A DNA stretch of 64,000 nt from CS4-C045 sp963844115 (lineage in GTDB: Bacteria; Planctomycetota; Planctomycetia; Pirellulales; UBA7805), in the NCBI GenBank assembly GCA_963844115.1, contig CAWJNN010000047.1:1-64000 (forward strand), given 5' to 3'. The position numbers and the translations under genes are program-made. The notes beneath the pieces are model-generated. The model did not search any database. It was not told where the DNA came from and saw only the letters and a list, made by a program, of their open reading frames with translations. Shown here piece by piece: positions 1 through 7,452 of the stretch (the first letter of the stretch is position 1; each line of letters begins with the position of its first letter).

Positions 1-1
1 G

Positions 2-106
2 CTAAAAAATGCGGGCTACAAGGTATTTACTGCGTCTTTCTGCCTGTGTGAGGACGTGGTGTTTTTTGATACTCATGCAGGCTTGCAGATTCGCATCATC
101 GCTTAA
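2..106 (+). CDS. C-terminal end of an unidentified gene, cut by the window edge
   Basis: An open frame enters from the left edge and stops with TAA 12 bases before the next start codon. Only 34 residues are visible, ending in LQIRIIA. The close spacing to the TrbI-like gene suggests membership of the same conjugation operon. The product cannot be named from this stretch. Confidence 0.4.
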   Translation, partial: LKNAGYKVFTASFCLCEDVVFFDTHAGLQIRIIA

Positions 107-118
107 TCGGGAAACAAA

Positions 119-481
119 ATGTCCACTCTCGCTCACCTCACCACTGGCGTTGTCTCGGCAACGGTCACTATCGCAGTCTTGGCCGGATGGCAACATTTTC
201 ACCCCGCGCCCGCAATGGCGAAGGTGGACATTATCGGTATTGTCACTTCGCAACAAAAGAAATTGGCCGCGCAAATGAAGCCCGGCATGGATCAGACAGC
301 GCAAACGGAAATCATTGAGTCAGCTTCGCGCTTTGGTAAGCAGCTTGATGCCGCGCTTACCCAGGTAGCAGGCGAGTGCAGATGTACTCTCATCAACTCG
401 GCTGCGATTATCAAAGATTCACCCGGCACCACCTACGATTACACACAGCGTGTCACTGAGCTGGCCTTGGGCAAGAAGTAA
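119..481 (+). CDS. trbI: TrbI-like F-type conjugative transfer protein
   Basis: A 120-residue protein with one N-terminal membrane segment (about residues 8-25) and a short soluble tail. Length, the single anchor and the pattern (VDIIGIVTSQQKKLA, then a helical stretch, then a segment around CTLINSAAII) resemble TrbI of F-like type IV secretion systems, which helps pilus assembly and retraction. The stop codon is 3 bases before the start of the TraF-like gene, so the two are probably co-transcribed. TrbI proteins diverge strongly, so the family assignment rests mainly on topology and neighbour. This gene belongs to the first of three apparently unrelated DNA segments. Confidence 0.55.
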   Translation: MSTLAHLTTGVVSATVTIAVLAGWQHFHPAPAMAKVDIIGIVTSQQKKLAAQMKPGMDQTAQTEIIESASRFGKQLDAALTQVAGECRCTLINSAAIIKDSPGTTYDYTQRVTELALGKK

Positions 482-484
482 CTC

Positions 485-1279
485 ATGCGCCTGGCTATCC
501 CAACTTTGCTTATTTTGATGGCCGCGTTAGTGCCGACATCATCGTTCGCGCTGGAAGGACGAGATTATCCATCAGGCATGGAATATTCATCTGCATGGGC
601 GTGTCATGGTCAGGAAAAGTTTAACTGGTACTGTGAAGAAGCAGCACGGCCAGTCAAGAAACCCAAAGAAATCAGCACACCTGAAGAATCGGTAAAGACC
701 AAAGAAGAGCTCGCTGTCGAAGAGCTGGAGAAAATACGCAAAGACCTTGATGCCAAGCGCGCGCTGGCCGTGGTGCATCCCACCGCAGAAAACATCAAAT
801 CGTACATGGCCGCGCAGAAGGTTGAAATCGACCGTGCCAGCTATTTTGCGGATATATGGCGGCGTGTCCTGTGGCAAAACGCCGAGCTGAACTTTGAACT
901 TAAAAATCCAATGAATAACTCCGCCATCAAGGTGGCAACGCGAGACCGGGATGCCAGGCAAAACAACACGATGGCCGACCTTGCCAAAGAGTGGGGGATA
1001 TTCTTCTTCTTTCGGGGTGATTGCCCCTATTGCAAGCACATGGTGCCGACCTTGCAATGGATTACCCGCCAATACGATATGACAATTTTACCGATCAGTT
1101 TGGATGGATCAACGATTGACGGGTTGCCTCCCTCGGTTAAAGACAACGGTCTATCCGCAAAGCTGGGGGTAGATGCCGTGCCGCTGTTTGTGCTCGGTAA
1201 TGTCAAAACACACAAAATGGTCATTCTTGGTTCGGGCGTGTTGTCGTTGCAGGACTTCGTTGTTCTATCTGCAGGCTGA
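485..1279 (+). CDS. traF: TraF-like conjugative pilus assembly protein, 3' end replaced at a junction
   Basis: A secreted protein with a signal peptide (residues 1-22, ending SSFA), a charged coiled-coil-like stretch (about 55-100) and a C-terminal thioredoxin-like domain. The domain has a CPYC redox motif at about residue 179 and the cis-proline region (AVPLFVLG). TraF of F-type systems is a periplasmic thioredoxin-fold protein needed for pilus assembly; most keep this architecture, and CxxC is found in some. The frame reads well up to about LSLQDF. There TraF proteins normally continue with a short helix, but this one ends abruptly in VVLSAG at the point where base composition and coding style switch to a eukaryotic type. 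The last about 10 residues are therefore probably not native. Confidence 0.8.
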   Translation: MRLAIPTLLILMAALVPTSSFALEGRDYPSGMEYSSAWACHGQEKFNWYCEEAARPVKKPKEISTPEESVKTKEELAVEELEKIRKDLDAKRALAVVHPTAENIKSYMAAQKVEIDRASYFADIWRRVLWQNAELNFELKNPMNNSAIKVATRDRDARQNNTMADLAKEWGIFFFFRGDCPYCKHMVPTLQWITRQYDMTILPISLDGSTIDGLPPSVKDNGLSAKLGVDAVPLFVLGNVKTHKMVILGSGVLSLQDFVVLSAG

Positions 1280-1448
1280 TGCACAGGCAGAACGTCTTAG
1301 AATCAAAGCCGAACTTCAGAAAAAGAATTCACGTCCCACGTCGTTTCAAGACAGTTTGAAGCAAGAAAAGGAAAAACAAAAGACTTTAGAGAAATCGAAA
1401 ATCGAACGACGTAATGCATTGTGTGAAGAGTTAGGTAGAGGTTGTTAA
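1262..1448 (+). CDS. C-terminal part of a eukaryotic-type protein of unknown function
   Basis: Starting at about 1262, in a different frame from traF, an open frame encodes about 60 highly charged residues (Lys/Glu/Gln-rich, likely helical) and ends in a Cys-containing tail, NALCEELGRGC. The upstream part is missing because the sequence switches to the traF gene. It converges on the GroES-like gene, the two stop codons being about 180 bases apart. Base composition matches the AT-rich eukaryote-like segment to its right rather than the plasmid segment to its left. I do not recognise the family. Confidence 0.4.
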
Positions 1449-1630
1449 GAACTATGATGGTTGAAATGACGTAATCGAATGCATAATTTATTATTGGTAT
1501 GATGCTAAATAATGCTAAGCTAATGAAATACAGTATGTAGAACGTCAGAATGATACAACATGATTCAAATAATAACTATATCTTATGTTCGTTCATCATC
1601 AACGAGATATACTAGCACAACATTACATAA

Positions 1631-2200
1631 TTAGTTAGCAACAGCTTCTTTCTTTTCTTCCGTCACTAATCCACCGGTAATCTTGGCAGCAATATCTTGA
1701 ATTCTCATGAATGATAGCTTCGTACCGTCAGCCAATTCTTCATCTTTTGGACCGATACCCCATGGATTCTTAGCAACTACAATATCGCCCACACTAAGGT
1801 GGTTAACATCAGGTGCCGTCATTCCATTTTCTTCCTCTCGGCCAGGTCCGATACTTAATATCTTACATAAGTGTAATCTTGGTAAGTCATCGTCGGGCAC
1901 GAACAAAACTCCATCTTCAACGTCTTGCGGTGCCTTCCGTTTTTGAAGTCTTTCCACCAACACCATATCGTAATGACAATTCCAAGTGCCTTCCTTACCA
2001 GCCAGTTCATCCAATACTAACCGTCCAACACCTGCACCACCGTTGTATTGTGGTTTCGGTTGAGGGAAGCCATTGCAAGATGTTGTTGTGTATGTTGACA
2101 CTAGGAAGAAAGCAACGACGAAAGTACAAACGAATCTGGAGAGCGATGATGATTTGTTGCTATTGTTGTTGTTGTTGTTGATTGCTGTAATGATTGTCAT
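1631..2200 (-). CDS. Plastid-targeted GroES/Cpn10-like co-chaperonin (eukaryotic, diatom-like)
   Basis: A 189-residue protein read from the ATG at 2200. The C-terminal about 110 residues match the GroES fold: DMVLVERLQ (first strand), a variable mobile-loop region, GVLFVPDD, KILSIGPG, a VGDIVVAK strand and a closing FMRIQDIAAKI. GroES/Cpn10 caps the Cpn60 ring during protein folding. The N-terminus has a poly-Asn stretch, a hydrophobic signal segment (FVCTFVVAFFLVSTY) and then SCNGF-PQP. A signal peptide followed by a Phe at the cleavage site is the known mark of diatom and other secondary-plastid import leaders. The frame stays open for 87 codons upstream, but that part is low-complexity and probably not translated. 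No intron is needed. The gene is alien to the bacterial DNA on either side. Confidence 0.75.
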   Translation of the reverse strand: MTIITAINNNNNNSNKSSSLSRFVCTFVVAFFLVSTYTTTSCNGFPQPKPQYNGGAGVGRLVLDELAGKEGTWNCHYDMVLVERLQKRKAPQDVEDGVLFVPDDDLPRLHLCKILSIGPGREEENGMTAPDVNHLSVGDIVVAKNPWGIGPKDEELADGTKLSFMRIQDIAAKITGGLVTEEKKEAVAN

Positions 2201-2688
2201 GTTGATCGAAATAGAAGTAGTAGTGGTAGTGGATGTGTTGTGATGTTGTTGTTGTGGTTGTGGTTGTGAAAGGGTCTGAATTGAGTGTTGCTCTTTCGAT
2301 CGATGTCTCGTCTTCTGCTTTGTTTGTGGCGACTGACGACTGACGTCTTCACGTGATGGATGGACAGACGAAAAATGAACCCTAACCCCAACCCTTACAG
2401 GAACCAATACCATTACAATCAATTCCATCCAATTCACAACATAACATATTAATAACATCATTCAGTTCCAAAGTTGTGATCATATTTAAAGAAAATGTAA
2501 GTTATCAATTTGTTGTTACAAAGCATGAAACATTATTTTCTTGTTAACAATCATTTCTTTAGTTGCTTTGTTACCAGTCATCGTCCTCTAGTAGTAGTAG
2601 TAACTAGTTGTTGTATTTCTCCTCTGTTGATATTGTTATTACCATCCATATTTTGTTCATTTTGATGATGTTCATTTAGATCATTAGG

Positions 2689-3104
2689 CTACACAATACC
2701 ATCTTCAGTTAGTTGGTCAACATTGATGCCTGCACCAGGTTTGTAAAGGACAGTTACATCTCCCATTAGTAGTACTCTATCAGATACACACATGTTGTGT
2801 AGAATAAAGCAGGCAGGGGTGTGTTTGGAAATGTCTTCAGTGTTGTGTAGTTGAATGGGTCTAAGCAGTACTTGCCACTGTCCTTTCAACACACCAAAGG
2901 CTCTCTCTGTGTCTTTCCTAACAGCCTCTTGCCAACTTGCATATTTCCTTTCCTCTGCAGTAATGGGAAAACTAACAGTACTTGCAAACCTGTTGTACTT
3001 TGGGTAGATACCATCTACCAAAAGAAATACTTTGTCAAATGATTCCTCTCCAATTTTGAATGGTACTACACCTGCCTCCTGTTCTAGTAGCTCTTGTGTA
3101 AATC
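2689..3104 (-). pseudogene. PIF/Harbinger-type DDE transposase remnant
   Basis: The leftward frame encodes about 138 residues of a eukaryotic Harbinger-like nuclease (DDE superfamily endonuclease). Recognisable features are the VDGIYPKYNRF block, the RKDTERAFGVLKGQW block holding the last acidic catalytic residue, and the CFILHNMCV block. A stop lies at about 3104. The reading continues in another frame with a plausible upstream piece (GWYDNCLPSTFDAIMV, about 3105-3170), so there is at least one frameshift. The N-terminal half and the first catalytic Asp are missing. Such elements are common in diatoms and plants and not in bacteria, which supports a eukaryotic origin for this segment. Confidence 0.7.
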
Positions 3105-3197
3105 ACCATTATAGCATCAAATGTAGAGGGGAGGAGGCAGTTGTCATACCATCCATCCATTGTGAGTGTTTACCACTGTGACTCCTTGTTTATCATT

Positions 3198-3494
3198 TGT
3201 AATATGGCCAAAATCCTGTGTTCCAGGCAGGCTGCTTTAAGTAGAGTGTAAGCCAAATAGGTTCCATCACTAACTGTAATACGGCAAAAATTATCCTGTT
3301 CCGGGCTAGTCCAAAGAAGACTGCAAGCCAAAGAGGTACTGTAATATGGCCAAAATCCTGTGTTCCAGGCGGCTTCAAGAAAAGTGTAAGCCAAAATAGG
3401 TCCAAGTTGATAAAATATGTCAACTTGTAGTGTAATATGGCAAAAATTTTCCTGTTCCGGGCCATTCCGAAAGAAGAATGTGAGCCAAATAGGT
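3198..3494. repeat. Four-copy tandem repeat of two alternating subtypes
   Basis: Copies start at about 3198, 3275, 3340 and 3431. Each begins TGTAATAYGGC, continues with an AAAAT...CCTGTTCC(A/G)GGC block and ends with a GYAAGCCAAATAGGT-like block. Copies 1 and 3 share ATGGCCAAAATCCTGTG, while copies 2 and 4 share GGCAAAAATT and CCTGTTCCGGGC. The array is therefore an A-B-A-B duplication of a two-unit block, with spacers of 2 to about 30 bases. No convincing protein is encoded. It lies in the eukaryote-like segment. Confidence 0.8.
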
Positions 3495-3853
3495 CGTTTT
3501 CAAATACGTGATGGTATTTTAATAAACAAGGATAGTGGGAGCTTTTTCTTGTGCGGCGGTACGTATTTGTATCTGTGTGTTATTGATGTTCGTTTCGTAT
3601 TTTGTTTTGTTGCTATTATTGGTTCCGTAATATTGTATTAACAAAGGAAAGTACATCCAATATTTCGTACTTCGGTATGTCGTAACCGAATCGACAATGA
3701 TTCATCCGTAAACATGTAAAAAATATAGTAGAATATTATTATCAAAAGTATAATCTCTTCCTTCTTCCTTTCTATCTTTATTAGTAGTAACAAACAGTCG
3801 GCTCGACCATTCGTCGTTGCCTTTTGTACGATGATTTCATTGTCGTATTACTA
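3495..3853. other. AT-rich stretch without a recognisable gene, ending at a composition break
   Basis: The sequence is AT-rich, with T-rich runs and no open frame that looks like a protein. Between about 3845 and 3865 it changes abruptly to GC-rich bacterial coding DNA, inside the 3' end of the P460 gene. This is the second of the two junctions in the window. Confidence 0.6.
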
Positions 3854-4498
3854 TCATCTGTCGACAACATCGGCCAATCCGCCGTGGCAGGAGCTGCAGA
3901 TGGCGGCCGCTTGTGGTTTGGCGGAAGCTGCCAGCGGATACTCGTGGCCGAAACTGAAATAGGCCCAGTGGCCCGGCTCGTCTTTGAAGCGACTTTTGTC
4001 TTTCATCGACACTTCCAGGCCGATGAAGTCGCCCATGAAATAGCCCTTGCCGCTGCTGGCTTGTTTCGTGCCGACGCTGAGCAGTTCCTTGACCAACACC
4101 GTGCCGTCACGGAACTCGCCGGTCTTTTCGTAGTGGTCGAACGACTCAGGGTTTATGTAGACGTTGTGGAATTCGGGAAACGCGGCCTTACCGCCGTTCA
4201 TGTCATTCGGCGTCAGGGGCGTGCCGACGTAGGTCCACTTGCGATAGCCCGTCGGCCGCTGCAGTTCTCCTTTCGCGCTGAACTTCACCGCCGATTCTTC
4301 TGAATTTCGGTTCTTGTTCGGCGCAGTGGACGCCTGATTGCCGTGATTCGAAGTGACCGCGACGAGAGCAGCGATACCGAACACAACGGGTACGGCGAGT
4401 AACACGCCAATGCGTCGGGTAGTTGACGAGATCTTCATTCGTCGACCTCTGATCGCTTCGGTGGCTGGAGAATTCGAGACAGCTAGGTTCTTGTTCAT
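3854..4498 (-). CDS. Cytochrome P460-family protein, last residues lost at a junction
   Basis: A 214-residue protein with an N-terminal membrane/signal segment (about residues 28-48) and a P460 domain (about 75-205). The domain carries the YRKWTYVGT and MDFIGLE-like blocks, here KGYFMGDFIGLEV, and a C-terminal heme c motif, CSSCH. Cytochrome P460 enzymes bind a cross-linked heme and oxidise hydroxylamine or nitric oxide; related proteins may only bind them. Family members usually run about 12 residues past CxxCH to a tyrosine-rich end. Here the protein ends in GGLADVVDR exactly where the DNA changes character, so the tail is probably cut. A promoter of the local ECF type lies about 50-75 bases upstream of the start. 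Confidence 0.75.
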   Translation of the reverse strand: MNKNLAVSNSPATEAIRGRRMKISSTTRRIGVLLAVPVVFGIAALVAVTSNHGNQASTAPNKNRNSEESAVKFSAKGELQRPTGYRKWTYVGTPLTPNDMNGGKAAFPEFHNVYINPESFDHYEKTGEFRDGTVLVKELLSVGTKQASSGKGYFMGDFIGLEVSMKDKSRFKDEPGHWAYFSFGHEYPLAASAKPQAAAICSSCHGGLADVVDR

Positions 4499-4545
4499 GC
4501 CTTTACTCCTTGACTGAGCGGATGGGTTAATTGCCCCGTTAGTCG

Positions 4546-4574
4546 TTTGACGCGGTGAACGGCGGATGTCTTAC
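4546..4574 (-). promoter_or_regulatory. Putative ECF-sigma promoter, copy A (P460 gene)
   Basis: Read leftward, GTAAGAC at 4574-4568 is followed after exactly 15 bases by CGTCAAA (4552-4546). CGTC is a known -10 type for ECF sigma factors. The element lies 48-76 bases before the P460 start codon. It shares 25 of 26 bases (4574-4549) with copy B, and the same bipartite pattern occurs at three other gene starts nearby. Confidence 0.6.
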
Positions 4575-4605
4575 GCGATCCGCGCCGGGAATAATTCGGC
4601 GAACT

Positions 4606-5193
4606 TCACCCTGCGCCGAGAATCGTCTTCGTTTGGCGTTGAAGGTTGGGCAAGAGCTGCTCCGCAAACCAGGGATTTGCCTTGAGCCACCGGTTGTTTC
4701 GTGGGCTGGAATGAGGAAGCGGAAAGATCTCTGGGGCGAAGTCCTGCCAGCGCTTGACGGTGGTTGTGAGTGAGGCTCTTTGGGCGGCGGGCAAACGACG
4801 ATGCTGGGCGTAACTGCCAACCAGCAATGTCAGGCGGATGTTGTTGAGGTGAGCCAGGAGCGATTCGTGCCAGAACTTGGCACAATCCGTTCGCGGCGGC
4901 AGGTCGCCGGATTTTCCAGTGCCGGGATAGCAAAACCCCATCGGCACCAGAGCTACTTGGCTGGGATCGTAAAACTTCGTGCGATCAATTCCCATCCAGG
5001 TTCTGAGTCGATCACCGCTGGCATCATCCCACGGAACGCCTGATTCATGGACCCGACGACCGGGAGCCTGGCCAATGATCAGAATTCTTGCGTCGGAACC
5101 TGCTTGCAAAACCGGGCGCGGTCCGAGCGGCAGGTGCTGTTCACACTCGCGGCACTGACGAATCTCGTTCAGCAGGATCGTCAACTCAGTCAT
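4606..5193 (-). CDS. Uracil-DNA glycosylase superfamily protein
   Basis: A 195-residue protein with the superfamily motif 1 (IIGQAPGRRVHESG), the adjoining PWDDASGDRLRTWMG block, a central VPMGFCYPG block and the C-terminal motif LPHSSPRNNRWLKANPWFE-like. These belong to a subgroup related to family 4/5 uracil-DNA glycosylases, which remove uracil from DNA. The Cys pair near the N-terminus (CRECEQH) recalls the 4Fe-4S ligands of those families, but the full set of four cysteines is not obvious, so catalytic activity is uncertain. The start codon overlaps the stop of a small upstream frame (ATGA), suggesting translational coupling. Confidence 0.8.
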   Translation of the reverse strand: MTELTILLNEIRQCRECEQHLPLGPRPVLQAGSDARILIIGQAPGRRVHESGVPWDDASGDRLRTWMGIDRTKFYDPSQVALVPMGFCYPGTGKSGDLPPRTDCAKFWHESLLAHLNNIRLTLLVGSYAQHRRLPAAQRASLTTTVKRWQDFAPEIFPLPHSSPRNNRWLKANPWFAEQLLPNLQRQTKTILGAG

Positions 5194-5426
5194 GCGGTCG
5201 CCGCCTTCAGCTTGTCTTGCTCACTGCGGATTCTCCCCATAATTGTCTGAGCACTCGGTCCCGGCCGCCGCCGCCAGAACCAATTGTTCCAAAACCCGAC
5301 TTGCTCCAGGAAGTCGAAGAAGGCCGAAAGCTTTTGCAGAAGATTTTGGACGATCCAGAAAACCTGACACTGCGACGCCAGGCCGCAACGTGGCCCAAGG
5401 GTGGAGAGCAGTGATTTTTTGCCTAT
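5190..5426 (-). CDS. Small frame coupled to the glycosylase gene, 5' end unclear
   Basis: An open leftward frame of about 78 codons ends with a TGA that overlaps the glycosylase ATG. It encodes FFDFLEQVGFWNNWFWRRRP and an acidic/basic C-terminal helix (MGRIRSEQDKLKAATA), which reads like genuine protein. No convincing start codon lies between the last in-frame stop (5427-5429) and this region. The open frame to the right (to about 5525) may be its N-terminal half after a frameshift. I do not recognise the family. Confidence 0.4.
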   Translation of the reverse strand: MGKKSLLSTLGPRCGLASQCQVFWIVQNLLQKLSAFFDFLEQVGFWNNWFWRRRPGPSAQTIMGRIRSEQDKLKAATA

Positions 5427-5527
5427 CTATCGCCTGCAGTTGTAACGTCAAGAACGGTTCATTCGTGTCGCGGTCCGGGCGGCCATGTTGGCCGCCAGGC
5501 CGCGCGATCAGGTTCACTCGTTCTTCA

Positions 5528-5918
5528 TCACGAACAACAACCGTCCGCCTCCGTGGAACATTGCTGGCCGTGTTCCTTCTCCCACAACTCACGGGCATCA
5601 ACTTTGTCGTTCTTCAGAAACAGCAGCAGGCGGCCGTCGACGATCTTGAAGTTGGTCGGATCGGTAGGAAACGTCTCGCCAACCGTCACGCCGTAGGCAC
5701 AAGCACCGCCGTGCTCCGGCAAGTATTTGTCCGGGGTGGCGCGGAAACATTTTCGCTTGTTCAGCGGACGTGAAGTGATAAACCTTGCTGTCGTGCTCGA
5801 CTGCGTGGTCGGGGCTGCCAAGCTCGGCCTGCCCCTTTTCGAAATACGACACTGGGCTGTAACCGCCGATTGCGATTTCGCTGGTGTCGGGATTGACGTT
5901 ACATTGCGTTGTGGGCAT
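5528..5918 (-). CDS. YHS-domain protein, frameshifted
   Basis: The start is the ATG at 5918, preceded by AAGGAG. The protein begins MPTTQCNVNPDTSEIAIGGY and has the YHS signature: GGYSPVSYFEKG, then YHFTSAEQAKMF, then RATPDKYLPEHGGACAYGV. The YHS domain is a short fold found in metal-transporting ATPases and as stand-alone heme- or metal-associated proteins. Reading shifts frame at about 5748, where an extra C in TTTCCGCGCC separates KMF from RATPDKY. The remainder then reads through to a Cys-rich end (CSTEADGCCS). The single indel is either a sequencing error or a recent mutation. Promoter copy B lies about 125-150 bases upstream. Confidence 0.75.
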
Positions 5919-6040
5919 GGTCTTCTCCTTGTGGTTTGAAGCAGTTACGAAAGTTAAGTGGTACACGTTGTGCCGGCGTCTACGCTGACGCGGTGAAATG
6001 CACTTGCTTTTTACAACTAGATCATTGCTTTGCTCCGTCA

Positions 6041-6069
6041 TTAGACGCGGCGAACGGCGGATGTCTTAC
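6041..6069 (-). promoter_or_regulatory. Putative ECF-sigma promoter, copy B (YHS gene)
   Basis: Read leftward, GTAAGAC (6069-6063), 15 bases, then CGTCTAA (6047-6041). The element overlaps the last codons and stop of the preceding small gene and precedes the YHS start by about 125 bases. Its spacer is nearly identical to copy A. Confidence 0.6.
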
Positions 6070-6274
6070 CTGGACGTTTCTGAAAGAGTTGGGGCGAAAC
6101 GTGTCCCCGGTTCATTGGCCACCGCCCGTGACAGCGGCCAACGAGTTGTGCGAGTTGCCGGTTCATCCAGTCACCGAATTCCTTGCAGGCCGGTGAGCTG
6201 TCGAAGTCCCGCAGCTCGCCATCTGGTGCGGACGCCCGTCGGACGTGATCGGGTGTTCGAAAACGGTTGTTCAT
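6041..6274 (-). CDS. Small protein of unknown function, first in the leftward cluster
   Basis: A 77-residue frame starts at the ATG at 6274 (MNNRFRTPDHVRR) and ends in GKTSAVRRV. It is basic and polar with no signal peptide or membrane segment and contains one Cys in ACKEFGDW and one in VGRCHGRW. A longer frame from 6376 is open but has no clear ribosome site. Promoter copy C lies about 220-245 bases upstream. No family is recognised. It may be real because it sits between an ECF-type promoter and the YHS gene. Confidence 0.4.
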   Translation of the reverse strand: MNNRFRTPDHVRRASAPDGELRDFDSSPACKEFGDWMNRQLAQLVGRCHGRWPMNRGHVSPQLFQKRPGKTSAVRRV

Positions 6275-6490
6275 GGCATCTGCCTTCCGCCAAGGATGCT
6301 TCGGTGAGGCTTGAGATGTTCCTGAGGCCAACCGAACCGGCGCCTGAAACGCTCGGCACGGTGGCGGGCATACCACTGTCGTTGGGCCGAAACTGGGCTA
6401 AATCGACGTTTGCGAGTTCCGTCTGGCATCGTAAGACTCCTTCTGGATAGTTTTGAATTGGTTGGAGTTAAATTCTTGTTGCATCATGAT

Positions 6491-6519
6491 TTCGACGCTC
6501 GACGTGCAGCGAGTCTTAC
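6491..6519 (-). promoter_or_regulatory. Putative ECF-sigma promoter, copy C (leftward, divergent from the sigma gene)
   Basis: Read leftward, GTAAGAC (6519-6513), 15 bases, then CGTCGAA (6497-6491). It lies back to back with copy D, about 70 bases apart, and would drive the leftward small-protein/YHS cluster. Confidence 0.55.
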
Positions 6520-6590
6520 GCGATATTTTTTGGCCAAAGCAATGACCTGACCGCCCGCGCCACTCTTCAAGCAAATTCTCAAACTGTCAG

Positions 6591-6619
6591 GTAAGACCTC
6601 CGTGACACGTAGCGTCAAA
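6591..6619 (+). promoter_or_regulatory. Putative ECF-sigma promoter, copy D (autoregulatory, sigma gene)
   Basis: GTAAGAC (6591-6597), 15 bases, then CGTCAAA (6613-6619), reading toward the sigma-factor gene. This would make the sigma factor direct its own transcription, as many ECF factors do. It also means the open frame that begins at 6602 cannot be the true start of the protein. Confidence 0.6.
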
Positions 6620-6811
6620 AAAACAGGCACCGGCCTAACCAATGCTGCCGGCATAAACCGGACAGCATCTCCCACGATTCCTGATAGGCGTTTAGAATGT
6701 GGGTTCAGCCAAATGGCACACCAGCGATTGACGCAACGACAGCTTGTACATGAGCCACGCAGCGGACCTTGGGACCGCCGATCGTCGCTGCTGGACCTGG
6801 GGGATCAGGCG

Positions 6812-7444
6812 ATGGAAGCGCGGTCGAGCGAAGTAACAATCATGCAACGGACCAACGAATCGTGGATTGCGTGCCTGGCGGGCGACAGTACGGACCGCGA
6901 GCCGGCTTTGTCCGATTTGCGCATCCTGTCGCTGCTGGCATTGCACCGCTCCTTCGCCGATCGTCCCCATGCGGACGAATCGCTGCTGGAAGATGTCATA
7001 CAAGAAGCGTTGTTGCGCGTGCTCGACCGGATCGGCCAGTTCGAAGGCCGCAGCCAGTTCCTGACGTGGGCCATTACGATTGCCATCCGGGTCGCGTACA
7101 CCGAACTCCGGCGACGGCATTGGAAAGATGTTTCGCTGGATCAAATTCTGGAGGACACGGCACACGGCGACTTGCAAACGGTAGTCACGAGTACTCGACC
7201 GGAGGCGGCGGCTAAACTAGAGGCGTTGATTGAAGACATGTATCGAATCATCGACACGGATTTGACAAAGAAACAGCGCACGGCGTTGCTCGCCGAACTC
7301 AAGGGAATGCCGCTGGAAGAAATCGGCCGCCGCATGGGGAGCAACCGCAACGCGATTTACAAGCTGACTCACGATGCGCGAAAGCGGCTCAAGCAAGGCT
7401 TGGAAGCTGCAGGGTACTCGGTCGATGACCTGCAAACGGTCTGA
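6812..7444 (+). CDS. ECF-subfamily RNA polymerase sigma factor
   Basis: Region 2 is visible as EDVIQEALLRVLDRIGQFEG followed by SQFLTWAITIAIRVAY and LRRRHWKD. Region 4 has LTKKQRTALLAELKGMPLEE and a helix-turn-helix around IGRRMGSNRNAIYKLTHDA. ECF factors redirect RNA polymerase to stress promoters and are very abundant in planctomycetes. I place the start at the ATG at 6812, 6 bases after a GGGGG stretch; the ATG at 6842 is an alternative. The promoter at 6591-6619 leaves a leader of nearly 200 bases. The next gene, 9 bases downstream, encodes a short zinc-finger protein that could be its anti-sigma factor. Confidence 0.85.
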   Translation: MEARSSEVTIMQRTNESWIACLAGDSTDREPALSDLRILSLLALHRSFADRPHADESLLEDVIQEALLRVLDRIGQFEGRSQFLTWAITIAIRVAYTELRRRHWKDVSLDQILEDTAHGDLQTVVTSTRPEAAAKLEALIEDMYRIIDTDLTKKQRTALLAELKGMPLEEIGRRMGSNRNAIYKLTHDARKRLKQGLEAAGYSVDDLQTV

Positions 7445-7452
7445 AGGGTAAC

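Noticed and set aside
2200..2461. N-terminal extension of the GroES-like protein to 276 residues
   Set aside because: The extra residues are low complexity and precede the plastid-targeting leader, which should be at the N-terminus.
6431..6460. A fifth GTAAGAC word on the plus strand near the sigma gene
   Set aside because: No CGTC follows at 15 bases and no rightward gene starts behind it before copy D.
6602..6811. Longer start (GTG at 6602) for the ECF sigma factor
   Set aside because: It would begin inside the promoter elements, and the extra 70 residues are not sigma-like.
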